Counted from the stretch's first letter, positions 44,301 through 53,399 are shown. The stretch: DNA of 64,000 nucleotides from Mesorhabditis belari (GCA_958450365.1 CAUEEP010000905.1:946501-1010500); one strand, 5' to 3'. The notes: a model not told the origin generated them from the letters alone. Numbers and translations are program-made.

Positions 44301-45032
44301 ATCAAAAGTCAAGTCAACTCATGCCTAAATTGACCAATGGTCAGTTTGGGCTGAAACTCGGCCAGTCTTACTCATGATTTGAAAAATTCAGTAAGAAAGA
44401 GTTTGGTTTCTTAACTTTAGCTGCTCTAAGAATGAGTTCTTGTTTATGATCTTGATATCAGACTGTAGATCGTTGAAAATCTTAGGTCCCACCGTCACCG
44501 CTGCAACGAATCCAACAGGCCCAACAACAATGGCCACTCTAGGCACAACGACAACTAAAGCAAATGACTCAACGGACAAGACTGAAGCGCCCACAACACA
44601 AGGTTTGCTTAAAAGAAATGAAAGCTTTGAAAGAGATTAAAGATTAAGTAATAGTTAGTTTTCGATTATGAAACAATTCTACTGAATTTCCAGCAGCTTT
44701 CAGCTAATATCTAGTTCCCCATCATGAAACAATTCAAATGAATTTCTAGCTGCTTTCAGCTAATATCTAGTTCTCCATCGTGAAACAATTCAAATGAATT
44801 TCCAGCTGCTTTCAGCTAATATCTAGTTCCCGATCATGAAACAATTCTACTGAATTCCCAGCTGCGTTCAGCTAATATCTAGTTCTCCATCATGAAACAA
44901 TTCTACTGAATTTCCAGCTGCTTTCAGCTAATATCTAGTTCTCGATTATAAAACAATTCTACTAAATTTCCAGCTGCTTTCACTGCTCTTCCATCTATCC
45001 TTCTTCTCATCATCACCGCTCTCATCCGATAG
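29350..45032 (+). CDS. Double-domain S28 serine carboxypeptidase (prolyl carboxypeptidase-like), probably secreted or membrane-tethered
   Basis: 35 exons from ATG 29350 to TAG 45032, sum 3468 nt, 1155 aa. An acceptor TTTCAG sits one base before the ATG, which suggests trans-splicing. A hydrophobic N terminus (QLVAGLLLAMMA) looks like a signal peptide. Domain 1: GGEGP, EHRFYGKS, GGSYSG with Ser185, NGDLDPW with Asp458, SAHCGDM with His483. Domain 2 repeats this: GGEGP, EHRCYGES, GGSYSG with Ser742, NGNVDPW with Asp1015, TAHCADM with His1040. The S-D and D-H spacings are 273 and 25 in both domains, so both triads look intact. Family members cleave after proline at the C terminus or at N-terminal dipeptides. 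A Thr/Pro-rich stalk and a 19-residue hydrophobic tail ending IITALIR follow, suggesting membrane or GPI attachment. Intron 4 alone is 3.65 kb and full of transposons. Confidence 0.93.
29440..29640. repeat. tatagatcaatc array split by a transposon
   Basis: Units of about 14-16 bp (tatatagatcaatctat) run up to 29640 and resume at 30546-30615 on the other side of the DD37D element. The transposon therefore inserted into an existing array in S28 intron 1. Confidence 0.9.
29642..30545 (-). mobile_element. Internally deleted Tc1/mariner element (DD37D type)
   Basis: Terminal repeats CAGGGTGTCCCAGAATTACG at 29642 and its inverse ending at 30545, flanked by TA on both sides. The length is 904 bp, shorter than a full element. 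It inserted in S28 intron 1. Confidence 0.92.
29758..30459 (-). CDS. Mariner-family transposase lacking the middle of the catalytic domain
   Basis: One open frame of up to 233 codons; the true start is probably the internal Met in FRMTKPSAHRNSI near 30393. The N terminus has paired helix-turn-helix text (AIDISKRLKVSKKLVSTTI). The frame then passes directly to the region before the second catalytic Asp (CFQQDGAPAH) and the third (SSPDLNPMDFSVW). The Asp-to-Asp gap is 37 residues, the DD37D signature. The first catalytic Asp region is missing with the frame kept, so the protein cannot cut DNA but might still bind terminal repeats. Confidence 0.85.
   Translation of the reverse strand: MVYSLFLNVLLMFTSKSDFKFRMTKPSAHRNSIIQLHKGGTRAIDISKRLKVSKKLVSTTIARFKELGTNFDRKRRGNKLSVINKAIIKKVRDRVRECIKVHAQNYLDILKNELLPWSKKHFGNRIWCFQQDGAPAHKAKLAQDWCANNFPDFISFNQWPPSSPDLNPMDFSVWSVLESQACAKSHKTVESLKEALQKAWETIDPQYLLATVDAFPKRLQACIDAKGSHFEKN
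31154..31436. repeat. 14-bp minisatellite in S28 intron 4
   Basis: About 20 copies of tcggctcagctgaa, with an a/t variant at one position and a short ggatcagctg sub-block. Confidence 0.94.
32009..33250 (-). mobile_element. Decayed Tc1/mariner (DD37D-like) element
   Basis: The left end CAGGGTGGCAAGTATTTGCA follows TA at 32007. The right end keeps only gcaaatactt before diverging near 33235. Minus-strand fragments in several frames match a transposase: GIGPATVQRIVKHSLR (helix-turn-helix), TGHLRMEARQAF and RPDLNPLDFPIWGYME (third Asp region). Multiple stops and frameshifts make it a pseudogene. It lies in S28 intron 4. Confidence 0.82.
34151..34739. mobile_element. Mariner-derived MITE family M2, copy 1
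   Basis: TTAGGTTGATGCATAAGTG at the left and its inverse (cttatgcatcaacctaa) ending at 34739, flanked by TA. The interior has no transposase. It is homologous to 40982-41503 and to a fragment at 49488-49704. It carries an extra perfect hairpin (34352-34425) absent from the other copies. Confidence 0.92.
34352..34425. repeat. GGCTCA/TGAGCC hairpin inside MITE M2
   Basis: Four to five copies of ggctca run into aagcctcagcctaagcc and then the inverse tgagcc copies, giving arms of about 30 bp with a very short loop. Confidence 0.9.
34903..35137. mobile_element. MITE M1, full copy
   Basis: The left end acagtaccggacaatgaaat and the following gatatttgaaaaacgatcgt are matched in inverse by the right end near 35137 (atattttattgtccagtagtg-like, diverged). 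No coding sequence. It lies in the S28 intron after exon 34759-34829. Confidence 0.82.
35155..35406. repeat. Foldback element in S28 intron 5
   Basis: cattagatgcgccaagtctt at the left is matched in inverse near 35395 (aagacttgacgcatctaatg). The inner arms caagaaatttgagctcaaat and ggggcggagc also pair. A further partial copy of one arm (ctaagaaatttgagcc) lies at 35430. Confidence 0.88.
38150..38290. repeat. 16-bp repeat in S28 intron 17
   Basis: About eight copies of agcttaggcatagatc in the intron between exons 38009-38072 and 38509-38618. Confidence 0.88.
38928..39117. repeat. 16-bp minisatellite in S28 intron 19
   Basis: Twelve near-identical copies of ctggctttgatctaga, between exons 38665-38880 and 39194-39279. 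Confidence 0.95.
39604..39690 (-). ncRNA. tRNA-like (pol III-type) module in an S28 intron
   Basis: On the minus strand, tgtggtctagtggataagag resembles a D-arm/A-box and ggttcgattcc is a good B-box, followed by T-rich sequence (ccttttctttt). The part between them is longer than in a standard tRNA and the acceptor stem is not convincing. It could be a tRNA pseudogene, a tRNA-derived SINE head, or an unusual long-arm tRNA. Confidence 0.5.
40355..40492. repeat. 12-bp minisatellite in an S28 intron
   Basis: About eleven copies of gcctcaaagtta with small variants, between exons 40176-40271 and 40522-40586. Confidence 0.92.
40982..41503. mobile_element. Mariner-derived MITE family M2, copy 2
   Basis: TTAGGTTGATGCAAAAGTC at the left and the inverse gacttttgcatcaacctaa at the right, with TA on the right flank. 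It inserted into the cagatctagaac array, which continues on both sides (40958-40980 and 41510-41672). Confidence 0.92.
41505..41674. repeat. 12-13-bp minisatellite in S28 introns
   Basis: Copies of cagatctagaac or cagatctagaacc. The same unit reappears in the next intron at 42038-42090, between exons 41890-41975 and 42579-42687. Confidence 0.92.
42163..42546. mobile_element. MITE in an S28 intron
   Basis: aagggaaccttcccaaatta followed by cccacgagttac at the left. gtaactcgtgggtaacttga and aagttcccttt at the right are its inverse, giving arms of about 30 bp. No coding content. A small duplicated cagctcgtagcc motif sits inside. Confidence 0.85.
43558..43752. repeat. 16-bp minisatellite in an S28 intron
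   Basis: About twelve copies of actacagactacagac. It is followed to about 43975 by degenerate cagtaac/ctacagt-rich sequence with no gene. Confidence 0.93.
44690..44995 (+). repeat. About 60-bp tandem repeat copying the last S28 splice acceptor
   Basis: Five copies of a unit that contains gaatttccagctgctttcag and atgaaacaattctact. The sequence aatttccag|ctgctttca is the real acceptor plus start of the last exon (44974). Each upstream copy therefore has the same intron-exon junction but then diverges into agctaatatctag. Confidence 0.92.
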
Positions 45033-45424
45033 TTTTTACGAATTTTTAAACTTTTAAAGAAAATAAAGATTTATAAACATTAAAGAAATACAAATATATA
45101 CAAATATATACAAATATTATTTCACAATAGCAAAGGAATGTTTATGTCTTCAAATTTTGAATAGAGAATCATGAATCACGTTTTTTTTTATTTATAGATG
45201 ATAAGAGCAAGAAATGGAAATTTAATTTTAAAAAAACATTTGATTCTTTTCTGTGATTTTTCAAGGTTTTTACTTTTATTGAAGTTTTAAGCTTTTATTT
45301 TTTTTAGTATTTTAGACGAGAATCATTTTAAGAACACTGGTTTTCGGTGGTCGGCTTTGGCTAAGGGATTTGGTGGGTTTTAAAGCTAGCAGTAGGCAAT
45401 TTAAGGTCTTATTATAGGGCAATA
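45033..45424. other. 3' flank of the S28 gene
   Basis: AT-rich sequence with an aataaa polyadenylation-type signal near 45061, right after the stop codon. I see no gene before the mariner that starts at 45425. Confidence 0.6.
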
Positions 45425-46083
45425 TTAGGTTGTTCGGATTTAAACAAGCGTTGCGAAACTTTTTGTTGTGAGAGAAGCTTTTAAAACATGTCTTTCTGTA
45501 TTTAAATGTACGTTATCTTGCGCATATTTGGAATCTTTTTAAACGGATGATTTCTTATCTTTAAGATCTCTTTTTCTTGCTTTAGATGACCGACTTCAAA
45601 TATATCAAGTTCGCGTCTGCCAACTCTACGTCTGCCAACTCTACGTCTGCCTACTTTACGTCTGCCTACTCTACGTCTGCCTACTTTACGTCTGCCTACT
45701 TTACGTCTGCCTACTTCAAACTGTGCAAAACAGCCGCGGAATTCCATCGACATTCGGTCAAAGCATTTGGGAATGATGTATTGTTCGAAAGCCGAAAGTC
45801 GAGCCTGGTTCTAACACTTTCGGAATGATGATGAAAGTCTCGAGGATGACTCTCTTGTCAACCACTCAGGTCAAACACTCTCATCGATCTCAAACGGTAG
45901 ACAACGATATTTTGAGGGCTGCAATCGAACCGGATCCATGTCAAACGACGCGCGAACTTGCTCAACAGTTTCTATGTTCAAATTCTACCATTGATGAGCA
46001 TCTCCACGCTATTGGAAAGGCGATCAGATGCGGGAAATGGCTTCCTCACGAGTCCTTCGCTTGTTTATATCCGAACAACCTAA
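45425..46083 (+). mobile_element. Short mariner element, internally deleted
   Basis: TTAGGTTGTTCGGATTTAAA at the left is matched by the inverse tatccgaacaacctaa at the right. At about 660 bp it holds only the N-terminal half of a transposase. The end sequence is close to, but different from, the mariner at 5223. Confidence 0.88.
45586..46060 (+). pseudogene. Mariner transposase N-terminal remnant with 5-codon repeats
   Basis: Fragments in more than one frame: a start-like LCKTAAEFHRHSVKAFGND after a repeat, then DDESLEDDS, then ILRAAIEPDPCQTTRELAQQ and HAIGKAIRCGKWLPHE. These match the mariner DNA-binding half in order. A 15-bp array (45617-45715, unit tctgcctactttacg) encodes repeats of TSAYF or TSANS in frame before KTAAE. 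The catalytic region is missing. Confidence 0.85.
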
Positions 46084-46309
46084 TAATTAGACCCCGGAGC
46101 GCTCACTAATACAGCCCTAAAGCGGAACAACACAGAAACAAAGCTAATCAATGATCTATCAATCAATCAATCAATCAATCAATGATCAAACTCCCAAGGC
46201 ATCGTAAGATAAGATCGTAGAGTTTCCGATTGTAGGGGAAAATTTATGATGCAAACTTTTAATACCTAGAAGAAGTAGATCGCATCAAATGAATGAGTAA
46301 AACTATCTA

Positions 46310-46350
46310 CACTCAATTACTTACAATGTTGTAAGTAATTGAGTGTAGGT
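46310..46350. repeat. Perfect 20-bp hairpin and short repeats
   Basis: ctacactcaattacttacaa followed at once by its inverse. Next to it (46355-46430) are about four copies of tcctagcattgtagcattg. Confidence 0.9.
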
Positions 46351-46439
46351 CCTAGCATTGTAGCATTGTAGTCCTAGCATTGTAGCATTGTAGTCCTAGC
46401 ATTGTAGCATTTTAGTCCTAGCATTGTAGAGAAAAAAGC

Positions 46440-47220
46440 TTGGCGAGGACGTAGGGAGGCTTTGAAAGTTCAAAGACTTCAAATTTTTAAACAGAGAAAT
46501 TACAGAAATTGAAATTTCGCGGTTGGGGAATCGATTTACAGTGTTATAAGAAAAACATTATAATTAAATTTCAAAAATTTGAAGTTTTTGAACTTTAAAA
46601 TGCAAAAAAGAGGATCCCGGTGTGTTCCCTGTGCGCGAGCACAATCGCACTCGATCTGGCATATTGTGTTAGCAGATATACTTTTTTTCCCTCGTCCAAT
46701 CGGAAGCGTCCATTTTGGGTCATCCGGTAACCAATCCGTTGTCTGCCCCATATGGTCACCGCTTCCCAAAACTAACTTCGGCTGTAGTATTGGTAAACCC
46801 AGTTCCGGCTCATTTTGACCACAACGGCGGGTTCTCCGCCGGTCGAGATGGGATCCCAAGTGCCTGTAAAAGGGTGCTGTAGGGAGTCGCTGTGAATTTT
46901 TGGATTCATCCCAAGGATTTCGGTCCGCAGGGGCAGCAAAAACTCATGAAACGAATGGCGAGTCATATACCAGAAACATATTTTCCAGAAGATGGTCATC
47001 TTTCACCTTTGAACCGTCTCCCAAAATTGAAACTTTGAAGATTTTGGGCTGCCGAAAATCCCACAACGAAAATTCCGCTGGGAATTCTTTTTAGTTGAGA
47101 CATCAAGGGGATTCTCGGGAGTTCAGGCAGTCTTTGGGCATTTTGAGCAGATAATTCACGCAGAAGCGTCTTTTGAATGAATAGTTACACATTGAATATC
47201 CATTTCTTTATCGATTAGGT
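46440..47220. other. Unassigned region with open frames on both strands
   Basis: 46590-47080 is less AT-rich than its surroundings and has moderately long open frames on both strands (for example minus 46999-46772 and 46859-46536). I recognise no family. It may be a decayed mobile element. Solo mariner-like ends (ttaggttgg) occur at 47216 and 47327. Confidence 0.4.
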
Positions 47221-47639
47221 TGGTAATTGTTAAATAATAAATAATTGGTAATTGATTCCTTTTCGGTACAGATTTGGTTGCTTTTCGGTACAAATTTGAT
47301 TCCTTTTCTCTACAAAGAGAACTATTAGGTTGGCAAGTTATAAACGATCGTTTTTGGGTAATATGTTTTCTGAAACGTTTTCTGAAAAAACGGTTTATCC
47401 AATCAAAAAACGGTTTGCTTTATTCAAAAGCCCTATCCTTAATCTACAAAATGGCTTTGAATCTACAAATGGCATTGAATTCTTGAAATGGCTTTGAATT
47501 CTGCTTTATTCTAGAACTTTTTCTGGCATTTTAATGTAAGAGTTGAAAATCCGGGTTTCTAGCATTCATGAGCTAATATATTTTTGAGTGATTGCATACT
47601 TTTTAAGATAAAACGCTTCATCGATTACATAGTTTCCCA

Positions 47640-47845
47640 AAATTTCAGAACAATCCAATCGTTCTCTTTCTCTTTCTCTTTCTCTTTCTTCTCTTTCTTT
47701 TAATCTCTTTCTTTTAATCTCTTTCTTTTAATCTTGCTTAAATTCAAGCGAAAATGGTTTAATAAATTAGCACAAAAAAAGGGCATTTTGAGCCTAATTT
47801 GAAAATCAACCTTCCGAAGAATGGATTGTTCTGAAATTTTATTCA
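47640..47845. mobile_element. Small MITE with pyrimidine-rich centre
   Basis: aatttcagaacaatccaat at the left is matched by attgttctgaaatttt at the right. The centre is a ctctttctctttct array (47660-47735). Confidence 0.65.
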
Positions 47846-48009
47846 GATTCCAAATCTGAATTCAGATTCAGATTCAGAATTCAGATTCCAGTTCCAAATA
47901 CCCACATGGTGCCGATAAATTCGGTGTAAAGAAAATAGGGGTTAAATGGGTTCAAGCTTGGTTCGATAATCACAAAATTGCACAATGTAAAAATGTCAGA
48001 GTATTCGGG

Positions 48010-48330
48010 GAATTTCTGAACAGCAAATCGCTAATTATTAAATGGTAAGCCACTGGATCTACAGACTACAGCAGCACAACAAACCAGCCGTATGAAGTCT
48101 TTAGCTTTCGATCTTGGAGTATATGCAAGGATGCCTAATACAAATGCTGGAATACTATAGATTGCATGTACCAAAAAGAGAACAACGATCATTCGTCTAG
48201 TTTGATTTTTAGATGTTTGTTTGGCTTATCCATTGCCCAACTATGCATTGAGAGTGCCCATAGACGATACAAAAATCCACCAAGTAGAGATAAAGAGCCC
48301 ATTGCAATAAAGAACCATGATGTTAGCTAG
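48010..48330 (-). pseudogene. 7TM receptor (nematode chemoreceptor-like) fragment
   Basis: On the minus strand a first frame reads a hydrophobic segment (SWFFIAMGSLSLLGGFLYRL). A shifted frame continues with NQTRRMIVVLFLVHAIYSIP and AFVLGILAYTPRS. The join needs a frameshift and I see no complete gene around it. This looks like two transmembrane helices of a serpentine receptor, now broken. Family assignment is by general appearance only. Confidence 0.55.
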
Positions 48331-48354
48331 AAATGGTGGAATTGAACATGTGAA

Positions 48355-48565
48355 CGTACTTTGTGCTCTAACAAAGTACGCTCTAACAAAGTACGCTCTA
48401 ACGCTCTAGCTCTAACAAAGTACGCTCTAACGCTCTAGCTCTAGCAAAGTACGCTCTAGCAAAGTACGCTCTAACGCTCTAGCTCTAACAAAGTACGCTC
48501 TAACGCTCTAGCTCTAACAAAGTACGCTCTAACAAAGTACGCTCTAACGCTCTAGCTCTAACAAC
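48355..48565. repeat. Composite minisatellite
   Basis: Units of acaaagtacgctcta, acgctctagctcta and variants. It lies upstream (on the minus strand) of the receptor fragment. Confidence 0.9.
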
Positions 48566-48903
48566 TGCTTTCTAGCCACTAGGTTTAATTTCTTCAGTAT
48601 AACAAAATGAAGAGAAGATATCGAAAGATTTCAATTTTTACACTGAAACTCATCCACATCCCCCATCTGAACACAATCGGGTACTTTCCCAGTATCGGAA
48701 AAGAGTTAAAATCAAAATCAAAATCAAAATCTCTTCCCCGATACTAAACATGGGAAAATTCCAATTCGAACCGAATTCCATCATCGTTTTTTGGCCGATT
48801 CCTCTGAAATCTCGTCTACAAATAAAAATCGACATTTTCAGCTTGTAGACAAAATTTCAGAGCAATCGGACAAGAAAAGACCGAGAAAACGAAGGTGGAA
48901 TTA

Positions 48904-49073
48904 CAGTACCGGACAATGAAATATGATATTTGAAAAACGATCGTCACTTTCGCGCGTCTGTAACTCCCTTGTCTTTGAGTTTAAACTATCAGTGTTATAC
49001 ATTTTCTGAAAGCTCTTTTCAAGGGCTACACAATGGTAATATTAATATTTAGAAATATGGTATTTTTTTGACG
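48904..49073. mobile_element. MITE M1, half copy
   Basis: From acagtaccggacaatgaaat to aatattaatatttagaaata it is nearly identical to 34905-35060. The right half is missing and different sequence follows. Confidence 0.88.
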
Positions 49074-49487
49074 CATTTCAGCGCGCACAAGACGGGATAC
49101 TCAAAATTGTTGATTTTCAAAGCTATTTTTCTTTTTCTTTATGATAGAGCGCTGGAATCGCTCTGAAACTACAATTTTCGGAATCTACGCCAAAATTTAC
49201 CTTAAAATAATCTTTTGATCCGTCAGAATAATCCGTCAGAATTCTTTTGAACCATCAAAAATTATTGGTTACCTTCACACAACTTCCTAATAAAACGAAC
49301 GGCGAATTCGGAAAGAGGACTCAAAATTACATGCTCTTGCAAATTAAGAGCTCATTTGGTCTAGCCATTTAAGAGAAACAGTCATGACTCAGCATTGAGT
49401 CAGTCTGAACGGGTAGCCAAGCCAAGCCTAGCTAAGCCTAGCGAAGCCTAGCCTAGCCAAGCCAAGCCAGATTTCTTTTAGCGTAGA

Positions 49488-49704
49488 TTTCCTTGTAGAT
49501 TTCCTTTAGCCAAAAGCGTCTAAATTGCATGATCGATTCCTTTGTTGCCGTTGCTTCAAAAGAAATCGCAAAAATAAGACATTTAAGACTCGTTTTAATG
49601 TTTTAAGGCCGAAAAATGATTGGCTTTTCTAATGAAATAAATATTAGTTTAAGTAATGAATTTCTTGATTTTAAACAAAAGTACGAAAAGAAACGAAAAG
49701 GCTT
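49488..49704. mobile_element. Mariner-derived MITE family M2, fragment
   Basis: Matches copy 2 in the blocks ctaaattgcatgatcga, ttaagactcgttttaatgtt, aatgattggcttttctaatg and agtacgaaaagaaacgaaaa. The outer ends are lost. Confidence 0.75.
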
Positions 49705-50537
49705 CAGAATTGTAATGATTGTAAATCCTTTTGATGTAATGATTATAAAATACAGTGATAAGTTTATAGAAGGTACACATTTTTCATTTCTTGTAATAAG
49801 CCTGGATAAAAATGATTTGTGCTCTTATCAGCAGCAATATTGAGGCCTTTCATAAGGTCATTTAAGGCATTTGGTTTTTTTTGGATTGTAAAATACAGTG
49901 ACAAGTACAGATTTCTAAAATGAGAAGCATAACTAATTTGAATATTTTTTTTTCTAAAGATTCTCCCCTATAAGAGTTTAATCGCATTTCCGATTGGAAT
50001 TGCTGGAGACTGGGGTTAGTTGAGAGGTTGTTGGAGTTGAGGAATGGATTTCCCTCTATTTCCCTCTATTTCCTAGAGAGATCCCACCAAATCTCAGATT
50101 TCCGGGTATGAAAGTTGTGTGGTGTTTTTTTATAGAAAACTGATTTCTTTAAATTCTGTTATATTTTAATGTTTAAATTTTCATTTGTTTAAATAAAATT
50201 TCATTTTCCGATAAGCCTTTGTTTTGTCATTTTATAAGGTTCTCAAGAAAGCTTTTGGTTTTTGGGCTTCGGGAGTTATCGATAAGACTGAATGGCTTCA
50301 ATTATGAAGCTGAAGAGCTTGTTCTTGAGTTATTCGGCTTTACAATGAAGCTGAAGAGCTTTTCTCTGAGTTATTCAGCTTTACAATGAAGCTGAATAGC
50401 TTGTCCCTGAGCTATTTAGCTTTGCAATGAAGCTGAAGAGCTTATCTCTGAGTTATTCAGCATTACAATTGAATCTTTTATCTCTTCAGTTCTTTATCTA
50501 AACATTCTTGTTCCTTAGCAAGAGAATTTAAAGAGAA
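49705..50537. other. Intergenic upstream of the globin gene
   Basis: AT-rich. Between about 50290 and 50470 a unit of about 58 bp containing aatgaagctgaagagctt is repeated three to four times. I see no gene. The globin promoter presumably lies here. Confidence 0.6.
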
Positions 50538-52253
50538 ATGTATCGACAAATGCTGAAAAATGGGAATTTGGGAATCGAGACCGAGAAAATACCCGAAATT
50601 CAGCTATCCGTGGAAACGGAAGAGACCAAGAGTCTTATGGAAAAGGTACAACTTTTGAAAGACTGAATTTTTAGTCTAGATCTTTTAGATCTAGAGTTAA
50701 AGCTAGAATTGGATCTTAGAATATTTCCGTAGACTACATAGACTTTGAAGACCTTTCAGACAGAAGAGCAACTCCTCGAGGAACGAGAGAAACGTCGACA
50801 AGTCCGTGACATGATTTCTGGATTTCTCAATCAAATGGCACAGAAAGATGATCAAACGATAGGAATAGGCAGGATTAGATCTTTTTTATATTTATAGTCT
50901 ATATTGATAGTTTTAGGTCAACAAACTTTAAAGCAATTGTGCCGAATTGACGAAGATCAAAAAGTGATTTTGAAGAGAACGTTTGCATTGATGGAGAAAG
51001 ATATGGTCAACAATGGGCTCAAGATTCTTGTTTTGTAAGTAGCACAGAATAAAACCAACCAACAAAAACAATGAACTTATACTGAAGATCCTAAAGATTC
51101 GAGCTTTGATTCGTGATCCTAGAATTGATCTTTAGACTCTTTGCCGAGTATCCACAATACAAAAAGATTTGGCCGCAATTCCGGGCGATTCCCGACTCGT
51201 CGTTGATGAATGCGATCGAATTGAGAAAACATGCATCGGTTGGTGAAAAGGAGACTCGAAAAAGTTAACCAGAGTTAACCAGAGTCAGTCAAATGTTCTA
51301 AATCGATTGTAATTCTAAAAGCAAATCTTTTCTGGATGATAAATGATTCAGGGAACTTCAAATCTTTGGCAATTCTCAAGTCTAAAGCCATGCCTAACCA
51401 CAATAGGTCAATTTCTTGAAATTCTTTATAAAATCCTCCCAATTCAAGCCAATTTCTTGAAACTGTCCATAAAATTCTTTGAATTCAGATCAATTTCTGG
51501 AAATTCTTTATGAAATTCTTCCAATTCAAGCCAATTTCTTGAAATTCTTTATAAAATCCTTCCAATTCAAGCCAATTTCTTGAAAATGTTAACGAAATCC
51601 TTTCAATTCAGGTTTACATGTGTGGTCTTCGACAAATCATCTACTCTCTAGAGAACGAGAAAGATCTCGCCGATCATTTAAATCGAATCGCTCGCGCTCA
51701 CATCAAATGGAGTGTCTATCGGCATCATGTCGAGGTTAGGGGAAAACAAAGCTGATAAGGATAAAGAATCGAATAGAATCGAATCGAATAGAATAGAACC
51801 GAATCGAATCGAATAGAATCGAATCGAATCGAATAGAATAGAGCAGAATCGAATAGAATCGAATAGAATAGAATCGAATAGAATCGAATAGAATCGAATA
51901 GAATCGAATAAAGCAGAATAGAATAGAATCGAATAGAATAGAATAGAATCGAATCGAATAGAATAGAATAAACACAAAGGAAAAGAATCGAATGAAATTG
52001 GGGGAAATTTGGGTAATCGAACGGGAAAATCAGGGCGTAGGGGAACTTCGAAATGCGCTTAAAAGTAAAAGTAAGGTTAAAGTTAAAAGTGGTTCTTCAG
52101 CACATGTGTGCACCAGTATTGGAGACACTGGGCGCGGTGAGTGGTGGAATTGATGAGAAGACAAAAGAGGCGTGGACTCGTCTCTATGACGTCATCGCGA
52201 ATCTGATCGAAATCTACCGAGAAGTCAACAAGAATAAAGTGACCCGGAGATAG
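50538..52253 (+). CDS. Globin (nematode globin family)
   Basis: Six exons: 50538-50645, 50760-50868, 50917-51034, 51136-51238, 51612-51734, 52101-52253. They sum to 714 nt, 237 aa. The globin fold region runs from about residue 80. Visible are FAEYPQYKKIWPQF (C-CD region), IELRKHASVYMCGL with the likely distal His144 (E7), and RIARAHIKW with the likely proximal His176 (F8), then an H-helix-like AWTRLYDVIANLIEIYR. Both heme-contacting histidines are therefore present. The N-terminal 75 residues are charged and helical, an extension common in nematode globins. Intron 2 appears to use a GC donor (50869). Intron 5 holds a pentanucleotide array. Function (oxygen binding or sensing, redox) cannot be told from sequence. 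Confidence 0.88.
51430..51605. repeat. About 50-60-bp degenerate repeat in globin intron 4
   Basis: Four degenerate copies containing caatttcttgaaattcttta and ccaattcaagccaa. They end just before the acceptor of exon 51612-51734. Confidence 0.75.
51763..51982. repeat. Pentanucleotide array gaatm in globin intron 5
   Basis: gaatc and gaata units alternate over about 220 bp with rare agcag interruptions. It produces spurious Ile/Phe/Ser-rich ORFs on the minus strand. Confidence 0.95.
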
Positions 52254-52419
52254 GGAATTTTCTTCAAAAGCTTATCTAAAGTTCATTTTCTTTTTTTGCA
52301 TTGATAAATATTCATTTTCTATGACTTAGGGATTGAAAATTTGACATTTCAGAGATTTCCTATGGGATTACACAGTTAATTTATATAAATATACATGGCC
52401 TGAGATAAAGTGCGCTAGA

Positions 52420-53105
52420 TTTAAGATTAATACACATGATTTAAGATTAATGATCTAATGATCTAATGATCTAATGATCTAATGATCTAATGATCTAATG
52501 TTCTAATGTTCTAATGATCTAGATTTAAGATTAACACATCAATTCATACACATAACACGAAAAGGGCCGATAAAAAGCAGCACTATATGTGTAATATATG
52601 GGTAGCACAGATAAAGTCAAGGATCCACTAGAGCTTCAAGATCATCATTTTAAAGGTTTCGAGATTATTGGACTCTCTCAAAACTCTGGGAAATCGATTC
52701 CAAATTCTATCAGTTCTTATTGGAAAACATTTATACACAAATCTAACAGGCTAATAATCTAACAATCTAATAATCTAATAATCTAATGAACTAATGATCT
52801 AATGATCTAATGAACCTAATGATCTAATGATCTAATGATCTAATAATCTAATGAACTAATAATCTAATGAACTAATGATCTAATGATCTAATGATCTAAT
52901 GACCTAATAATCTAATGAACTAATGATTAATAACCTAATGATCTAATAACCTAATGATCTAATGTTCTAATGATCTAATGAACTAGATTTAAGATTAAAA
53001 CACATCAATTCATACAGATAACACGAAAAGGGTCGTTAAAAGGAACACGATATAATGTTTGTAAATGGGCAGCACAGATAACGTCAAGGATCCACTAGAG
53101 CTTGA
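52420..53105. repeat. R1 copies and 8-bp aatgatct arrays
   Basis: Two copies of dispersed repeat R1 (52420-52640 and 52985-53105; landmarks cataacacgaaaagggc and gcacagataa) alternate with arrays of aatgatct (52440-52510 and 52745-52985). Part of the 3' flank of the globin gene; no ORF of note. Confidence 0.88.
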
Positions 53106-53399
53106 AGATCAAGATCATCTACAGATCATTTAAAGGTTTCGAGATTATTGAACTTTCTCAAAACTTTGGGAAGTCGATTCCAAATTCTGGCAGTTTTTCG
53201 TTTTTAGTTTCGTTATTTATTTGGTTAATTAATTTAGTTAATTAACTAAATAATTTTAGTTAATTTAGTTAATTTTCAGAGATCACACAGTTAATTTATG
53301 TTGACGGCTTCAAAAAAATTGATTTAGATTTAAGTAGAAATCTCTTTTCTTTAAAAAAGAAAAATCATTTTTCGAGATCATTTTTCCTTTTTGAACTTG

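Noticed and set aside
29350..45032. Two separate peptidase genes in tandem
   Set aside because: Exons 38509-38618 and 38665-38880 bridge the two domains in frame. I saw no stop or new signal peptide between them, and the hydrophobic tail occurs only once, at the end.
46536..46859. 107-codon minus-strand ORF as a gene
   Set aside because: Competing open frames exist on both strands and no family is recognised; kept only as an unassigned region.
51678..51977. Ile/Phe/Ser-rich ORFs on the minus strand
   Set aside because: Translation of the gaatm pentanucleotide array in a globin intron.
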